Shown piece by piece: positions 18,926 through 27,871 of a DNA stretch of 64,000 bases. Numbering within the stretch: position 1 is the stretch's first letter; the number at the start of each line of letters is the position of its first letter. This stretch comes from Pseudoalteromonas aurantia 208 (GTDB taxonomy: Bacteria > Pseudomonadota > Gammaproteobacteria > Enterobacterales > Alteromonadaceae): assembly GCF_014858725.1 (NCBI RefSeq), contig NZ_AQGV01000015.1, positions 186,001 through 250,000 on the forward strand, in the 5' to 3' direction. The translations under genes were made by a program, and so were the position numbers. The notes below the pieces were generated by a model that was not told the origin of the DNA, made no database searches, and saw nothing but the letters and a program-made list of their open reading frames with translations.

Positions 18926-19087
18926 TCACGAACGTTTTTTTGGAAATAATTTCCACCAGAACATGGCTTCAAAAGTAAAGCCGCAGATTATAAAAATAAA
19001 AAAACCGCTTTTAATTCCAGCACTGTAGCTTGATAGTGCTGCTATAAGCAGCAAAAATAGAATCATAACCCGATATATAATATTCAT
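18926..19087 (-). CDS. Small membrane protein downstream of the diguanylate cyclase
   Basis: 53 residues, ATG at 19087 with AGGAAG 5 bases upstream, a strong ribosome binding site that supports translation. Two hydrophobic segments (about residues 4-19, MILFLLLIAALSS; and 28-44, GFFIFIICGFTFEAMFWW) with a basic tail (KLFPKKRS) suggest a two-helix inner-membrane protein. It lies 38 bp after the diguanylate cyclase stop on the same strand, so the two may be co-transcribed. I recognise no family. Confidence 0.7.
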   Translation of the reverse strand: MNIIYRVMILFLLLIAALSSYSAGIKSGFFIFIICGFTFEAMFWWKLFPKKRS

Positions 19088-19125
19088 AATTGCTTCCTGC
19101 TGTTGGTTCTAATTAACTTACACAA

Positions 19126-20046
19126 CTATTCATTTAAGATTGAAAACTTATTTCGACCTGTTTCTTTCGCGTTATATAATGCAGCATCGGCGCGACTTAG
19201 TAACTGTTTGGTATCACATCGCTGACTTTCAGCTAAAAAGGTCATGCCCACACTCACTGTCACTACTTCCATAGGCGAACCGATGTTTATTATCGACAGG
19301 TTTTTAATTGCTGAGACAAGTTGGTTGGCAATACTTTTGGCGCCGTCTTGAGAGGTGTTGGGTAATAGTACAATGAACTCTTCCCCTCCATACCTAAAAA
19401 CCGTATCTATGGGTCTTTTTATTTGGTTTTTCAGTGTTATGGCAACTTGTTTCAGTACATCATCTCCTTGTAAGTGGCCGTATTCGTCATTGTATTTTTT
19501 AAAAAAATCAATATCAATCATCATTGCGGCAAACGGCTGTTGTAATCGGGTTGTTTGCTTAAGTAACCGTACTATTTCCATATCGAAGAAGCGGCGATTG
19601 TAGATACCGGTTAAACCGTCGACAAAAGAGTATTTTTTTAATAAATCAGTTTGTAGCTTGTACTTTAAGTGTGTTTTTACTCGATTTTGTAATGTTTTTG
19701 GGACTATTGGTTTTGGTACAAAATCGACAGCACCAGAAGACCAACAAAGTTCTTGGTTGGCTTCGCTGGTGTTCGATGTGACAAAAATAACGGGAATTTC
19801 AGAAAGTTCTGAAATATTCTGCATTGTTTGACATGCTTCGATACCTGACATTCCTTCTAATATCCAGTCCATTAATACCAAATCAGGTTGAGAATCTTGG
19901 CAGACACGAATTGCCTCTTCCGCGCATTCAACGGCTGTTACTTTACACACGCTTCTTAAGCAACTCACCAGTAGTTGGCGCATTAAAGATGAGTCATCGA
20001 CCACAAGTACCCAGCAGTCACCCATGTCATTCAAGCCTTGAAACAT
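19126..20046 (-). CDS. Response-regulator diguanylate cyclase (REC-GGDEF)
   Basis: 306 residues. The receiver domain has D17/D18, phosphoacceptor D60 (LVLMDWILEG) and a Lys in FVPKPI. The GGDEF domain carries an intact active site GGEEF (residues 220-224) and a product-inhibition I-site RPID (211-214) exactly 5 residues upstream. It should therefore synthesise c-di-GMP from GTP with feedback control. No EAL domain is present. The architecture is PleD/WspR-like with one receiver. It lies 186 bp downstream of the PAS-rich chemoreceptor on the same strand. Confidence 0.93.
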   Translation of the reverse strand: MFQGLNDMGDCWVLVVDDSSLMRQLLVSCLRSVCKVTAVECAEEAIRVCQDSQPDLVLMDWILEGMSGIEACQTMQNISELSEIPVIFVTSNTSEANQELCWSSGAVDFVPKPIVPKTLQNRVKTHLKYKLQTDLLKKYSFVDGLTGIYNRRFFDMEIVRLLKQTTRLQQPFAAMMIDIDFFKKYNDEYGHLQGDDVLKQVAITLKNQIKRPIDTVFRYGGEEFIVLLPNTSQDGAKSIANQLVSAIKNLSIINIGSPMEVVTVSVGMTFLAESQRCDTKQLLSRADAALYNAKETGRNKFSILNE

Positions 20047-20232
20047 AGTCCTTTAAAACCCTTCTTCTGTGGCGCATAAGCCGTATTACTAACGTTACTT
20101 AATCCAAATTTAAACTAAAACAAAGATAAAATCACGTTAATATACGATGCGTGATAAATAAATACGCTTATACGCTCCTTAAATTAAGCACCTTATCAGT
20201 GCACCACTGTTGCTAAAAAGTATGACAGTTCA

Positions 20233-23016
20233 TTATGAATTACCAGAGACCAATTGGAACATTTTTGGTGGCGTAGGAGCCGGCAATAACTCCTGGTTTT
20301 GTGATGTATTAAATGTTGATATTTGTTGTAAAAGATATCGTGCTTGTTCTCGCATTTCTTGTCCAGCTTGGGTTGATTGTTCAACCAATTGCATGTTCTT
20401 TTGAGTTAAATGATCAAGTTGGGCTACGGTAGATGAAACGGCTACAACACCATCGGATTGTTCCTTACCTGCACGAGCGATATCCATAATCATACTATTA
20501 ACTTCTTGAACGACGAGGGTCAATTCTTTGAAGCGTTCACCGGATGTCACTACCAACTCACTGCCTTTGGAAACCGCTAAGCTGCTATCTTCAATTAGAT
20601 TTTTAATTTCTTTGGCTGCTGATGCACTTCGTTGTGCTAAATTGCGCACTTCACTTGCGACCACCGCAAAGCCTCTACCTGCCTCCCCTGCTCTAGCAGC
20701 TTCAACAGAGGCATTGAGTGCAAGTAGGTTTGTTTGAAAAGCGATTTCATTAATTACTCCGATAATATCGGATATTCTGTTACTACATGCTTCAATATCA
20801 GACATGGCAGATACGGCGTTTGACACGGTTTCACCACCTTGTGACGCCTTCTCCATTGTAAGCTTAGTGCGTGCAGAGACATCTTGGGTGCTTTTAGCAT
20901 TTTGTTGCACGGTTGCGGTTAATTGTTCCATGGTGGATGCCGTTTCTTCTAAACTAGATGCTTGGCGCTCAATACGTTTACTTAACTCTTCGCTGTCAGT
21001 CGCGATGTTTTGTGCACCTTGGAATACATTGTTTGATGCTGCGGTGATCTCATGAATCATGTTGTTTAGGTTGCGTGTAAGTCCATTCATTGCGTCTTTT
21101 AATATATTGAATTCACTCCCTAAATCGTCATGTATTTGATGGGATAGATGCCCCTCAGAAAGCGAGATGATGGCATCTTTAATACTCTTTATTGCTAACT
21201 TTCTCGCCGTGATATCGGTTGCGTATTTAACAATTTTAAAAGGTTTATCGTTGGTATCAAAGATGGGGTTGTACGATGCTTGGATCCAGATATCAGTGCC
21301 ATCTTTAGCCTGTCGCTTATATTCTCCGCTATCGAATTGACCCTGATTCAATTTCTGCCAAAATAAACTGTATTCATTGCTAACAGCATAGTCTGGGTCG
21401 ACAAATATACGATGATGCTTTCCTTGAATTTCTTCTAAGCGGTATTGGGTGGTTTTCAAAAAGTTGTCATTGGCATGAAGTATGGTGCCGTCCAAATTAA
21501 ACTCGATAACAGCTTGTGATTTATTTATTGCACTGAGCTGCCCTGCATAGTTTGCGCTTTTGGTCTTTTGTTCTGTGATATCGGTGGCGAACTTTACGAC
21601 TTTTATGGGTTGGTTATCAGAATTAAAAATTGGATTGTATGTTGCTTGGATCCAGATTTCCTTTTTACCTTTTCCGAGGCGTTTATACTCGCCTGAATGA
21701 AATTGACCTTGGTTCAATGAAGACCAAAAATCACGATACTCTTGACTATTGGCGTAACTTGGCTCGGCAAATATACTATGATGTTGGCCTTGTACTTCAT
21801 CGAGCGTGTAACCCATAGCAGACAAAAAGTTGTCGTTCGCGGTCAGTATGGTGCCATCCATGTTAAATTCAATGACTGCTTGAGATCTATTGATTGCTTC
21901 AAGTTGGCCTTCAAAGTTGGTGGTTAATTGTTTTTGTTCTGTAATATCTGCGGCATATTTAACTACTTTAAAAGGTTTACCACTTAAGTCAAAAATAGGG
22001 TTGTAGGAAGCCTGTATCCATATTTCTCGTGCATTTTTGTCTAATCTTTTAAATTCTCCAGAGCTAAATTGTCCTGCGTTTAATTGCGCCCAAAAAGTGT
22101 GGTATTCATCGCTTTGGGCATATTGCGGGTCTAAAAATATTTTATGATGTTGCCCCACTACTTCATCAAGCGTATATCCCGTTGTAGCTAAAAAGTTTTC
22201 ATTAGCAGAAAGGATTGTGCCATCCATGGCAAATTCTATCACCGCTTGAGATGTACTAATTGCATTAAGTTGACCTTCATAGTCGGCCGCTTGCAATTTG
22301 CTCGCGGTTATATCTGAGGCGTATTTTACGACCTTAAAGGGTTTATTTTCGCTATCAAAAATCGGATTGTAAGTTGCGTGTATCCATATTTCTTTGTTGT
22401 CTTTAGCTAGTCGCTTAAATTCTCCTGAGTAATATTGTCCTTGTTTTAAGTTACGCCAAAAGTCACGGTATTGCTCGCTTTTTGCGTAGTCTTGCTCGGC
22501 AAACATACTATGATGTTGGCCAATGACTTGATGACGTTCATACCCCATGGTGCTCAGAAAGTTATCGTTTGCTTTTAAAATATTTCCGTTTAAGTCAAAT
22601 TCTATTACAGCTTGTGATTTATCGATGGCTTTAATTTGTCCATTGCTATCAATTTGTTGTTCTTTGTATGACGAAATATCAAACAGTATGAGTATTATTT
22701 TATCCCCAAGTGAGCTGTCAGTTGGCACTGTTGAGGTGACTCTAAACCAAAGAGTGCGGCCTGCTTTTGTGGCTACTTTAAATTCACCAGGTGATGTATT
22801 CGAGCTTGAGTGCTCGAAACCTTGCAATACAGCCTTGATGGGCGAACCGATTAAGTCAGTATCAAGGTAGCCGGTTAGGGATAAGAAATACTGGCTAAGG
22901 TGAATGACATTTCCAGCATTGTTGACTTCAATAATGGATTGACTATGTTCGATTAAACTTAACTTTGATTGTATCGCTATTTGCTTTAAGCGATCAGTCC
23001 TTGAAGTAAATATCAT
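20233..23016 (-). CDS. Soluble methyl-accepting chemotaxis protein with five PAS domains
   Basis: 927 residues without a membrane segment. A divergent PAS (about 15-120) is followed by four closely similar PAS domains, each ending in a KVVKYATDIT-like strand and repeating every 122 residues (366 bp). A HAMP-like linker (about 615-665) and the MCP signalling domain follow, with the hairpin tip EIAFQTNLLALNASVEAARAG. PAS repeats often bind haem or flavin, so redox or oxygen sensing is plausible but unproven. There is no C-terminal CheR-docking pentapeptide. The divergent gene at 23492 begins 475 bp away. Confidence 0.92.
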   Translation of the reverse strand: MIFTSRTDRLKQIAIQSKLSLIEHSQSIIEVNNAGNVIHLSQYFLSLTGYLDTDLIGSPIKAVLQGFEHSSSNTSPGEFKVATKAGRTLWFRVTSTVPTDSSLGDKIILILFDISSYKEQQIDSNGQIKAIDKSQAVIEFDLNGNILKANDNFLSTMGYERHQVIGQHHSMFAEQDYAKSEQYRDFWRNLKQGQYYSGEFKRLAKDNKEIWIHATYNPIFDSENKPFKVVKYASDITASKLQAADYEGQLNAISTSQAVIEFAMDGTILSANENFLATTGYTLDEVVGQHHKIFLDPQYAQSDEYHTFWAQLNAGQFSSGEFKRLDKNAREIWIQASYNPIFDLSGKPFKVVKYAADITEQKQLTTNFEGQLEAINRSQAVIEFNMDGTILTANDNFLSAMGYTLDEVQGQHHSIFAEPSYANSQEYRDFWSSLNQGQFHSGEYKRLGKGKKEIWIQATYNPIFNSDNQPIKVVKFATDITEQKTKSANYAGQLSAINKSQAVIEFNLDGTILHANDNFLKTTQYRLEEIQGKHHRIFVDPDYAVSNEYSLFWQKLNQGQFDSGEYKRQAKDGTDIWIQASYNPIFDTNDKPFKIVKYATDITARKLAIKSIKDAIISLSEGHLSHQIHDDLGSEFNILKDAMNGLTRNLNNMIHEITAASNNVFQGAQNIATDSEELSKRIERQASSLEETASTMEQLTATVQQNAKSTQDVSARTKLTMEKASQGGETVSNAVSAMSDIEACSNRISDIIGVINEIAFQTNLLALNASVEAARAGEAGRGFAVVASEVRNLAQRSASAAKEIKNLIEDSSLAVSKGSELVVTSGERFKELTLVVQEVNSMIMDIARAGKEQSDGVVAVSSTVAQLDHLTQKNMQLVEQSTQAGQEMREQARYLLQQISTFNTSQNQELLPAPTPPKMFQLVSGNS

Positions 23017-23491
23017 GGAAAACCACGTATATAAATGAGTTATTTATACAAAAAGATAGTTCAACATAAAGGTTCTGCCACTGTGCAGTTCGTATATTTC
23101 TAAATAGTTGGGTTACAGCCAACAGGGTGACAGTGTTTACCTACAAAACGGCTCAGAAGTTTTAATACTTTCTAAGTCTGCCTTTGTTTTTAGGTACAAA
23201 TGAGAGAGAGTTATAGATAACGGCCTCTCTGGTCAGACCTGTGTGTAGGGTTATGAATTTATTATCGAAGCTGTGTATTTGTTTCTGTTTTAGGTATATA
23301 AAAACTAATACTAAAAAGTCATTTTTATTACTTTAACTAGAACAATGGGATTTATTTTGATACAAATGATGCAACTTTTGACATACTAAATAATAAAAAA
23401 CTAATACAAAGGATTGTTTTGGCAAGCCTCATGGAGCAGGAAAATTGCTATATGTCACTTTTGATAGCTAATTATACTGTTGGAGGTCTTA
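23017..23491. other. Intergenic region between divergent genes
   Basis: 475 bp between the divergently transcribed chemoreceptor and the exported protein. It should contain both promoters. I see no gene, tRNA or convincing structured RNA. Confidence 0.4.
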
Positions 23492-24541
23492 ATGGCTTTG
23501 TATCCGTCTTTTTCATTCACACCGTATGGTCGAAGTTCGTTGCCGAGTATTGTTTTAACGACACTGGTTTTATTATTAGTGACGTTACTGAGCTTTCCAA
23601 GCTATGCACATAAAGTAATGTCGGGAGAGCTGGCTAAGCATTTAAAGGCCATAAATTACGGCTCTAAATCGGATGATAAATGGGTACAACCAAGTCTTCA
23701 TGAACAACAGCAGTTTGAGGCCGGATTTGCAGCTTTTATTTCGCAAAACTACCCGCTAGCCCAAGAGTTAGTCGCGCCAATTGGGTATGACGTAGCACAG
23801 TTTTTTGATACCAATACACAAACCACATATTATTTATTGCAAGAGCGTGCCACATTACCAAGTGCAGATTTCCGTGGTGGTGGTACGTACATTTATAACC
23901 CAAATGGATTAAACGCTATTTTACAAGCGCCACACCCCAAAAGAGACTCATTTACAGGTACGCAAGCCATTGATGCATTTCTATTTACTGAAACTAAATT
24001 ATTGATGCTTGCCGGTACGCGTAGAGACAGTAGTCACGCATTAAGTTCGTGCACAAATGGGCATTATGAAGCCAGCGATGTGGCACATCAAACCGACTCA
24101 TATTTCAACGTGGTACACAAATACATGAGTGACTTTGACGATAACTCAGTTTTTATTCAGTACCATGGCTTTGGGAAGACAACGCTTGCTAAGTTGCAAA
24201 ATCAGTGTATGACAAACAATGATCTCATGCTTAATTTGAGTGAAAGTGTGAATTACAACACAACCGAGAATGAGCAAAGTATTTTGCACTCATTACGCCG
24301 AGCTGTTGAAGAGGATGGTAAAATTGCAGCATGCGTATATGGTAATGATACAAAAAGCTTGGGCGGAACTTGGAATGTACAAGCGCGGTACACCAATGGG
24401 TCTGCCAATATATGTTCGACAAGCTCTACGGCCTCGTCGAAGCGGTTTATACATTTAGAGCAAAGTTATAACGTCCGTAAGTTTCATCGAGATGACATGC
24501 AAAAATACTTGAAGAAAGCTTTAGAAAACCACTTTTTGTAA
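23492..24541 (+). CDS. Exported protein of unknown function, possible hydrolase
   Basis: 349 residues from the ATG at 23492, fixed by GGAGG 5 bases upstream; a TTG 12 bases earlier is inside that site. A long signal peptide ends about residue 39 (FPSYA/HK). The mature part has conserved-looking His, Asp and Glu clusters: LQAPHPKRDSFTG, MLAGTRRDSS, SDVAHQTDSYFNVVHKYM and VFIQYHGFG. The APHP-D pattern with an AG-RRD segment recalls N-formylglutamate amidohydrolase-like or related metallohydrolases, but I cannot name a family. Four Cys in the C-terminal half could form disulfides in the periplasm. Confidence 0.75.
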   Translation: MALYPSFSFTPYGRSSLPSIVLTTLVLLLVTLLSFPSYAHKVMSGELAKHLKAINYGSKSDDKWVQPSLHEQQQFEAGFAAFISQNYPLAQELVAPIGYDVAQFFDTNTQTTYYLLQERATLPSADFRGGGTYIYNPNGLNAILQAPHPKRDSFTGTQAIDAFLFTETKLLMLAGTRRDSSHALSSCTNGHYEASDVAHQTDSYFNVVHKYMSDFDDNSVFIQYHGFGKTTLAKLQNQCMTNNDLMLNLSESVNYNTTENEQSILHSLRRAVEEDGKIAACVYGNDTKSLGGTWNVQARYTNGSANICSTSSTASSKRFIHLEQSYNVRKFHRDDMQKYLKKALENHFL

Positions 24542-24698
24542 GTAAGTTGTTGTTTTATATTTGCTATTTTAGTGTCGATAGCGATGCGTAGTAAAAGGTT
24601 ACAAATTTAAACTTATTTTACTTGTTACTCACTATTATGTCGGTATAGTTTGTCCTCACATTTGGAATGTTTCGTTAAACACTGAGTTGAGTGAGTAT

Positions 24699-25160
24699 AT
24701 GCAATTAGTTGATTTAAACCCTGAAGATAGCCATGTTATTGAATTATTCTCAGAAATAGATCGATTAATGAATTCCTTATATCCCGTGGCAAGTGCACAG
24801 TCACTTGAATTACCAGAATTAAAACAACCGAACGTACATGGCATTGGCTTAATGAACGATGATGGCATCGTTGCGTGTGGTGCAATTGTAAAGCAGTTTG
24901 ATAATACCCTGTACGGAGAGCTTAAACGGTTATATGTGAAGCCGAGTTACCGTGGTAAAGGGTTATCTCGTCGCATAATGCAAACACTTTTACATTATGC
25001 AGGCGAAGCACAAATCCCCCTTATGCGATTAGAAACCGGTAGTAAACAAACAGAAGCTATCAACTTGTATGAAAGCCTCGGGTTTTCTCGATGTGAAAGG
25101 TTTGGTTTGTATCGTGACAATTCGTTAAGTGTGTTTATGGAATTGCCATTAAACTCGTAG
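24699..25160 (+). CDS. GNAT-family N-acetyltransferase
   Basis: 153 residues from the ATG at 24699; a TTG 12 bases upstream is the alternative. The acetyl-CoA binding motif A is RLYVKPSYRGKGLSRRIM (Q/RxxGxG/A loop as RGKGLS), followed by the usual LETGSKQTEAINLYESLGF segment found in small-molecule acetyltransferases. The substrate is not evident. Its last 12 bases overlap the 3' end of the convergent Rof-like gene. Confidence 0.88.
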   Translation: MQLVDLNPEDSHVIELFSEIDRLMNSLYPVASAQSLELPELKQPNVHGIGLMNDDGIVACGAIVKQFDNTLYGELKRLYVKPSYRGKGLSRRIMQTLLHYAGEAQIPLMRLETGSKQTEAINLYESLGFSRCERFGLYRDNSLSVFMELPLNS

Positions 25161-25418
25161 GTAGCTGAAGTGGGGATTAGGCGTCAATACGTGTATTTCT
25201 GCGATAGTGTCTAATTCAATGAGTATGGGCTGTTCATCACATATTATGCATATGCACTGTTGCCGTTGCTGGTTATATTGCGTATCAAGGGCCCTACCTT
25301 GGTAGTTATCCGCCGAGCGAGTTGTTACTTTGATTGAATAGTTATACAGGCAAGCTATTTCAATAAAATCATGATCATCACATGTCATTACTTGGTTTAC
25401 CCTTGTGCGGTTATTCAT
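25149..25418 (-). CDS. rof: Rof (YaeO)-like Rho-binding antiterminator
   Basis: 89 residues. The N-terminal CDDHDFIEIACLYNYSIKV closely parallels the CDDYDNLELAC signature of E. coli Rof/YaeO, and the C-terminal LIELDTIAEIHVL matches its last strands. Rof binds the Rho hexamer at the primary RNA site and inhibits termination. Length agrees with the family (about 85). Its 3' end overlaps the convergent GNAT gene by 12 bases. Family assignment is by recognition; activity is inferred. Confidence 0.82.
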   Translation of the reverse strand: MNNRTRVNQVMTCDDHDFIEIACLYNYSIKVTTRSADNYQGRALDTQYNQQRQQCICIICDEQPILIELDTIAEIHVLTPNPHFSYLRV

Positions 25419-25687
25419 CGTGCTACGCTATTTAATCCGTAAAACGTGCAAATGTCACGCATTACATCTTTCTATTATTGTCTCATATCTGCTTTGACTA
25501 AAATTTGATAGACAACTTTTTAATACATTGACTTGCTATCTTAGCATTGCTTTCAAAGCGCAGAGATTGATATTTGAATTCGATGCTATCGCTTACTTTC
25601 AAGATAGTAGATATAGGCTACACTCATTACCTACTAAGTTTTAACTCGCTCATAATCGTTTGTTTTTAATCTAGGTAAGGAGGCCCA

Positions 25688-26056
25688 ATGCGTATACTCG
25701 TAGTTGATGATATGGCATCTATGCGGCATGTGATGATAAATATGTTACGCCACGTTGGATTTAAAGATATTGATGAGGCGGTTGATGGTTATCAAGCAAT
25801 GGTCTTACTAAAAAGTCGGCCATATGATTTAGTTATCTCTGATTTAAATATGCCTAAGATTGATGGACTACAATTATTGCAAGCGATCAGGCAAGATCGA
25901 ATATTAGCGAATACACCTTTGCTAATGGTGACTTGCGAAAGTGATAAAGAAAAAGTACAGCAAGCGTTGTTAGCGAAAGTAAATGGCTTTGTGATCAAGC
26001 CTTTTAACATGAACACATTAGAAAAACAGCTTAATCGATTGCACTTGTTGGAGTAG
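25688..26056 (+). CDS. Orphan single-domain response regulator (CheY-like)
   Basis: 122 residues, a receiver domain only: D7/D8, phosphoacceptor D52 (ISDLNMPKIDG), T82 and K104 (IKPF). The start follows AAGGAGG at ideal spacing, implying strong translation. No kinase or chemotaxis gene is adjacent. It is a paralogue of the receiver at 39413, sharing MRHV-INMLR after the acidic pair and VTCE at strand 4. A role in chemotaxis or a phosphorelay is possible. Confidence 0.9.
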   Translation: MRILVVDDMASMRHVMINMLRHVGFKDIDEAVDGYQAMVLLKSRPYDLVISDLNMPKIDGLQLLQAIRQDRILANTPLLMVTCESDKEKVQQALLAKVNGFVIKPFNMNTLEKQLNRLHLLE

Positions 26057-26069
26057 ATGTAAAACCCCT

Positions 26070-26858
26070 TTACAGCTTGAGGTATTGATTAGGTGTCAAG
26101 CCAAGTATTTTTTTAAATTCTTTAATTAAATGAGCCTGGTCGGTGAGACCGAGCAATGTAATTACATCATATATATCAAATTTTTCCTCTTCTAACAGTT
26201 GCAAAGCATGTATACAGCGTTGCTTTCTGATCAACCATTTAGGTGCAAGGCCAATATGTTTAATACATAGCCTTTGCAATGCTCTGACTGACAATTGAGA
26301 TTGCTTGGCCCATTGCTCAACGGTATTTATGGTGGGGTTGTTTGCTAGAATTTGCCAAGTTCTATTCATTTTTTCTTGTGAATCGTCAGGTTGTGGAAGA
26401 TGTGACAGAAGCTGGTTGAGAGTTGTAATACATATTTGATGATTTTCCGTGTTATGCAGTGCATCACTTTGGCATTCATCAAAAAGAAAGCCACTATTAA
26501 AATGCAAATTTTGCAGCTCCTGATGAGGATACGGAAGTATTGTATTGAGTGCACCGACACGAAACTTCACACCAATTAAGGTTTTGCTACCCTGTAACGG
26601 CGTTTCATATGCGTGCGTCATAACACCTGTACAATATAGACTTTGCTGGTCAAAAATTAAATGCATATTAGGGCTAGGTAAATTTCGCTGTATACAAGTA
26701 GCACCGTATTCGAGTTGCCATGATACAAACCAATAGCAATCAACGAGACGTTTTAAGTTTTCAGATGGTTGATATTTTTTTAGATTATAATTAAGTGTAC
26801 TTTTGTTGGCATGGTATACGCCTGAACTTGGTTTGGAATGAGTATTAAGTTGTCGCAT
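26070..26858 (-). CDS. AraC-family transcriptional regulator
   Basis: 262 residues from the ATG at 26858; the frame is open to a GTG at 26903. The N-terminal part (LKRLVDCYWFVSWQ, MHLIFD, GVKFRVGAL) is the DUF6597-type sensor fold. The C-terminal double HTH has LSVRALQRLCIKHIGLAPKW and LLGLTDQAHLIKEFKKILG, ending LTPNQYLKL, the AraC signature. It is divergent from the DUF3224 gene at 26924, with only 65 bp between the starts, so it probably regulates that gene. Confidence 0.9.
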   Translation of the reverse strand: MRQLNTHSKPSSGVYHANKSTLNYNLKKYQPSENLKRLVDCYWFVSWQLEYGATCIQRNLPSPNMHLIFDQQSLYCTGVMTHAYETPLQGSKTLIGVKFRVGALNTILPYPHQELQNLHFNSGFLFDECQSDALHNTENHQICITTLNQLLSHLPQPDDSQEKMNRTWQILANNPTINTVEQWAKQSQLSVRALQRLCIKHIGLAPKWLIRKQRCIHALQLLEEEKFDIYDVITLLGLTDQAHLIKEFKKILGLTPNQYLKL

Positions 26859-26923
26859 TTTTACAATTACCAACAGAGAAGGTCTTGTAATCTTGCCATA
26901 CACCGTGAATTATAGGAAAAGTT

Positions 26924-27307
26924 ATGACAAAATTTACCATAGAAAGTTGGCAAGAGAGTGATATCTGCAAAGAAAGCACGAATGAAACGACTATACGCAG
27001 CGCCACGATTAAAAAACACTATATAGGTGTTTTGCAAGGCAACTCCATAACGCATTATAGTTTATGCTATTTGCCCGATGGCAGTGCGATTTTTACTGGA
27101 ATAGAAGTTTTTACTGGTGAATACAACAACTGCAACGGACAGTTTGCACTATCTCATGAAGGGAAATTCGAAAAGGGCGAGGCCAAAGGTTCTTTAACGG
27201 TTGTTGCAGGCAGTGGAATTGGACAGCTGAAAACCATATCTGGCCATGCTCACTTTTGTGCCGGAGAACAAAGTGAGCATGAATTACATACGTCGTTCAC
27301 ACTGTAA
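26924..27307 (+). CDS. DUF3224-family protein
   Basis: 127 residues in a beta-rich, allene-oxide-cyclase-like barrel pattern: YIGVLQGNSITHYSLCY, FTGIEVFTGEYNNCNGQFAL and VVAGSGIGQLKTISG, which match DUF3224. Function is unknown for the family. An AGGA site precedes the ATG. Divergent arrangement with an AraC regulator suggests inducible expression. It ends 9 bp from the convergent DUF3833 gene. Confidence 0.82.
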   Translation: MTKFTIESWQESDICKESTNETTIRSATIKKHYIGVLQGNSITHYSLCYLPDGSAIFTGIEVFTGEYNNCNGQFALSHEGKFEKGEAKGSLTVVAGSGIGQLKTISGHAHFCAGEQSEHELHTSFTL

Positions 27308-27316
27308 AAAAACCGA

Positions 27317-27871
27317 CTAATGTGGGTCTTTTGTTGAGCGTTGCTTTTGCATAAAGATGGTTACTTCGGCCATTACGATGCCAAACTTACTGATATAAGA
27401 ACGGTTTACAATAGTATCGCTATCAAACGCCCACATCCAGTCGTCAAAGTGTACGGTGTAACTTGTACTATTAACCGGTAGATCCATGTTGTAACTCCAT
27501 TGCATGGCATTGCCGTACACTCTGCCTGTTGCGTTATTTTTTATATCAGATGCAGTGCCTCGAAACTGTTTAGCCCCCTCTTTTTCAATTTTCCATACTC
27601 GCTTTAGTGTGCCGTTACCGACACCGTATTTGAACGTTTCATCAAGGGTAAGTACATTGTTGTTGCTCACGCTACCGCGAATATTAACGGTGAACCTCTG
27701 TATGAGTTGGCCGGACCTATCTTGTACTATACCCCAAGCTTTTACGTCTGAATTGAAAAACTTGAATGGGTCGAAATATGGTGTAGCATCTTCATACACC
27801 TCACCTTTAATCGATACACCGCAGCCACTGATTATCATACATAGCGTTGCAGCAAATAACCCTTTTTTCAT
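27317..27871 (-). CDS. DUF3833-family lipoprotein
   Basis: 184 residues with a lipobox (MIISGC) and the family pattern YFDPFKFFNSDVKAWGIVQDRSG split by short linkers, then a beta-rich body (NATGRVYGNAMQWSYNMDLP) and a final WMWAFD-D segment. It overlaps the upstream chalcone-isomerase-like gene by 4 bases (ATGA), so the pair is one operon. In Vibrio and relatives such genes accompany photolyase and fatty-acid-modification genes; those neighbours are absent here. Function unknown. Confidence 0.85.
   Translation of the reverse strand: MKKGLFAATLCMIISGCGVSIKGEVYEDATPYFDPFKFFNSDVKAWGIVQDRSGQLIQRFTVNIRGSVSNNNVLTLDETFKYGVGNGTLKRVWKIEKEGAKQFRGTASDIKNNATGRVYGNAMQWSYNMDLPVNSTSYTVHFDDWMWAFDSDTIVNRSYISKFGIVMAEVTIFMQKQRSTKDPH

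Noticed and set aside
20933..23016. PAS repeats as an assembly error
   Set aside because: The four copies differ at many positions in DNA and protein, so they are real distinct domains.
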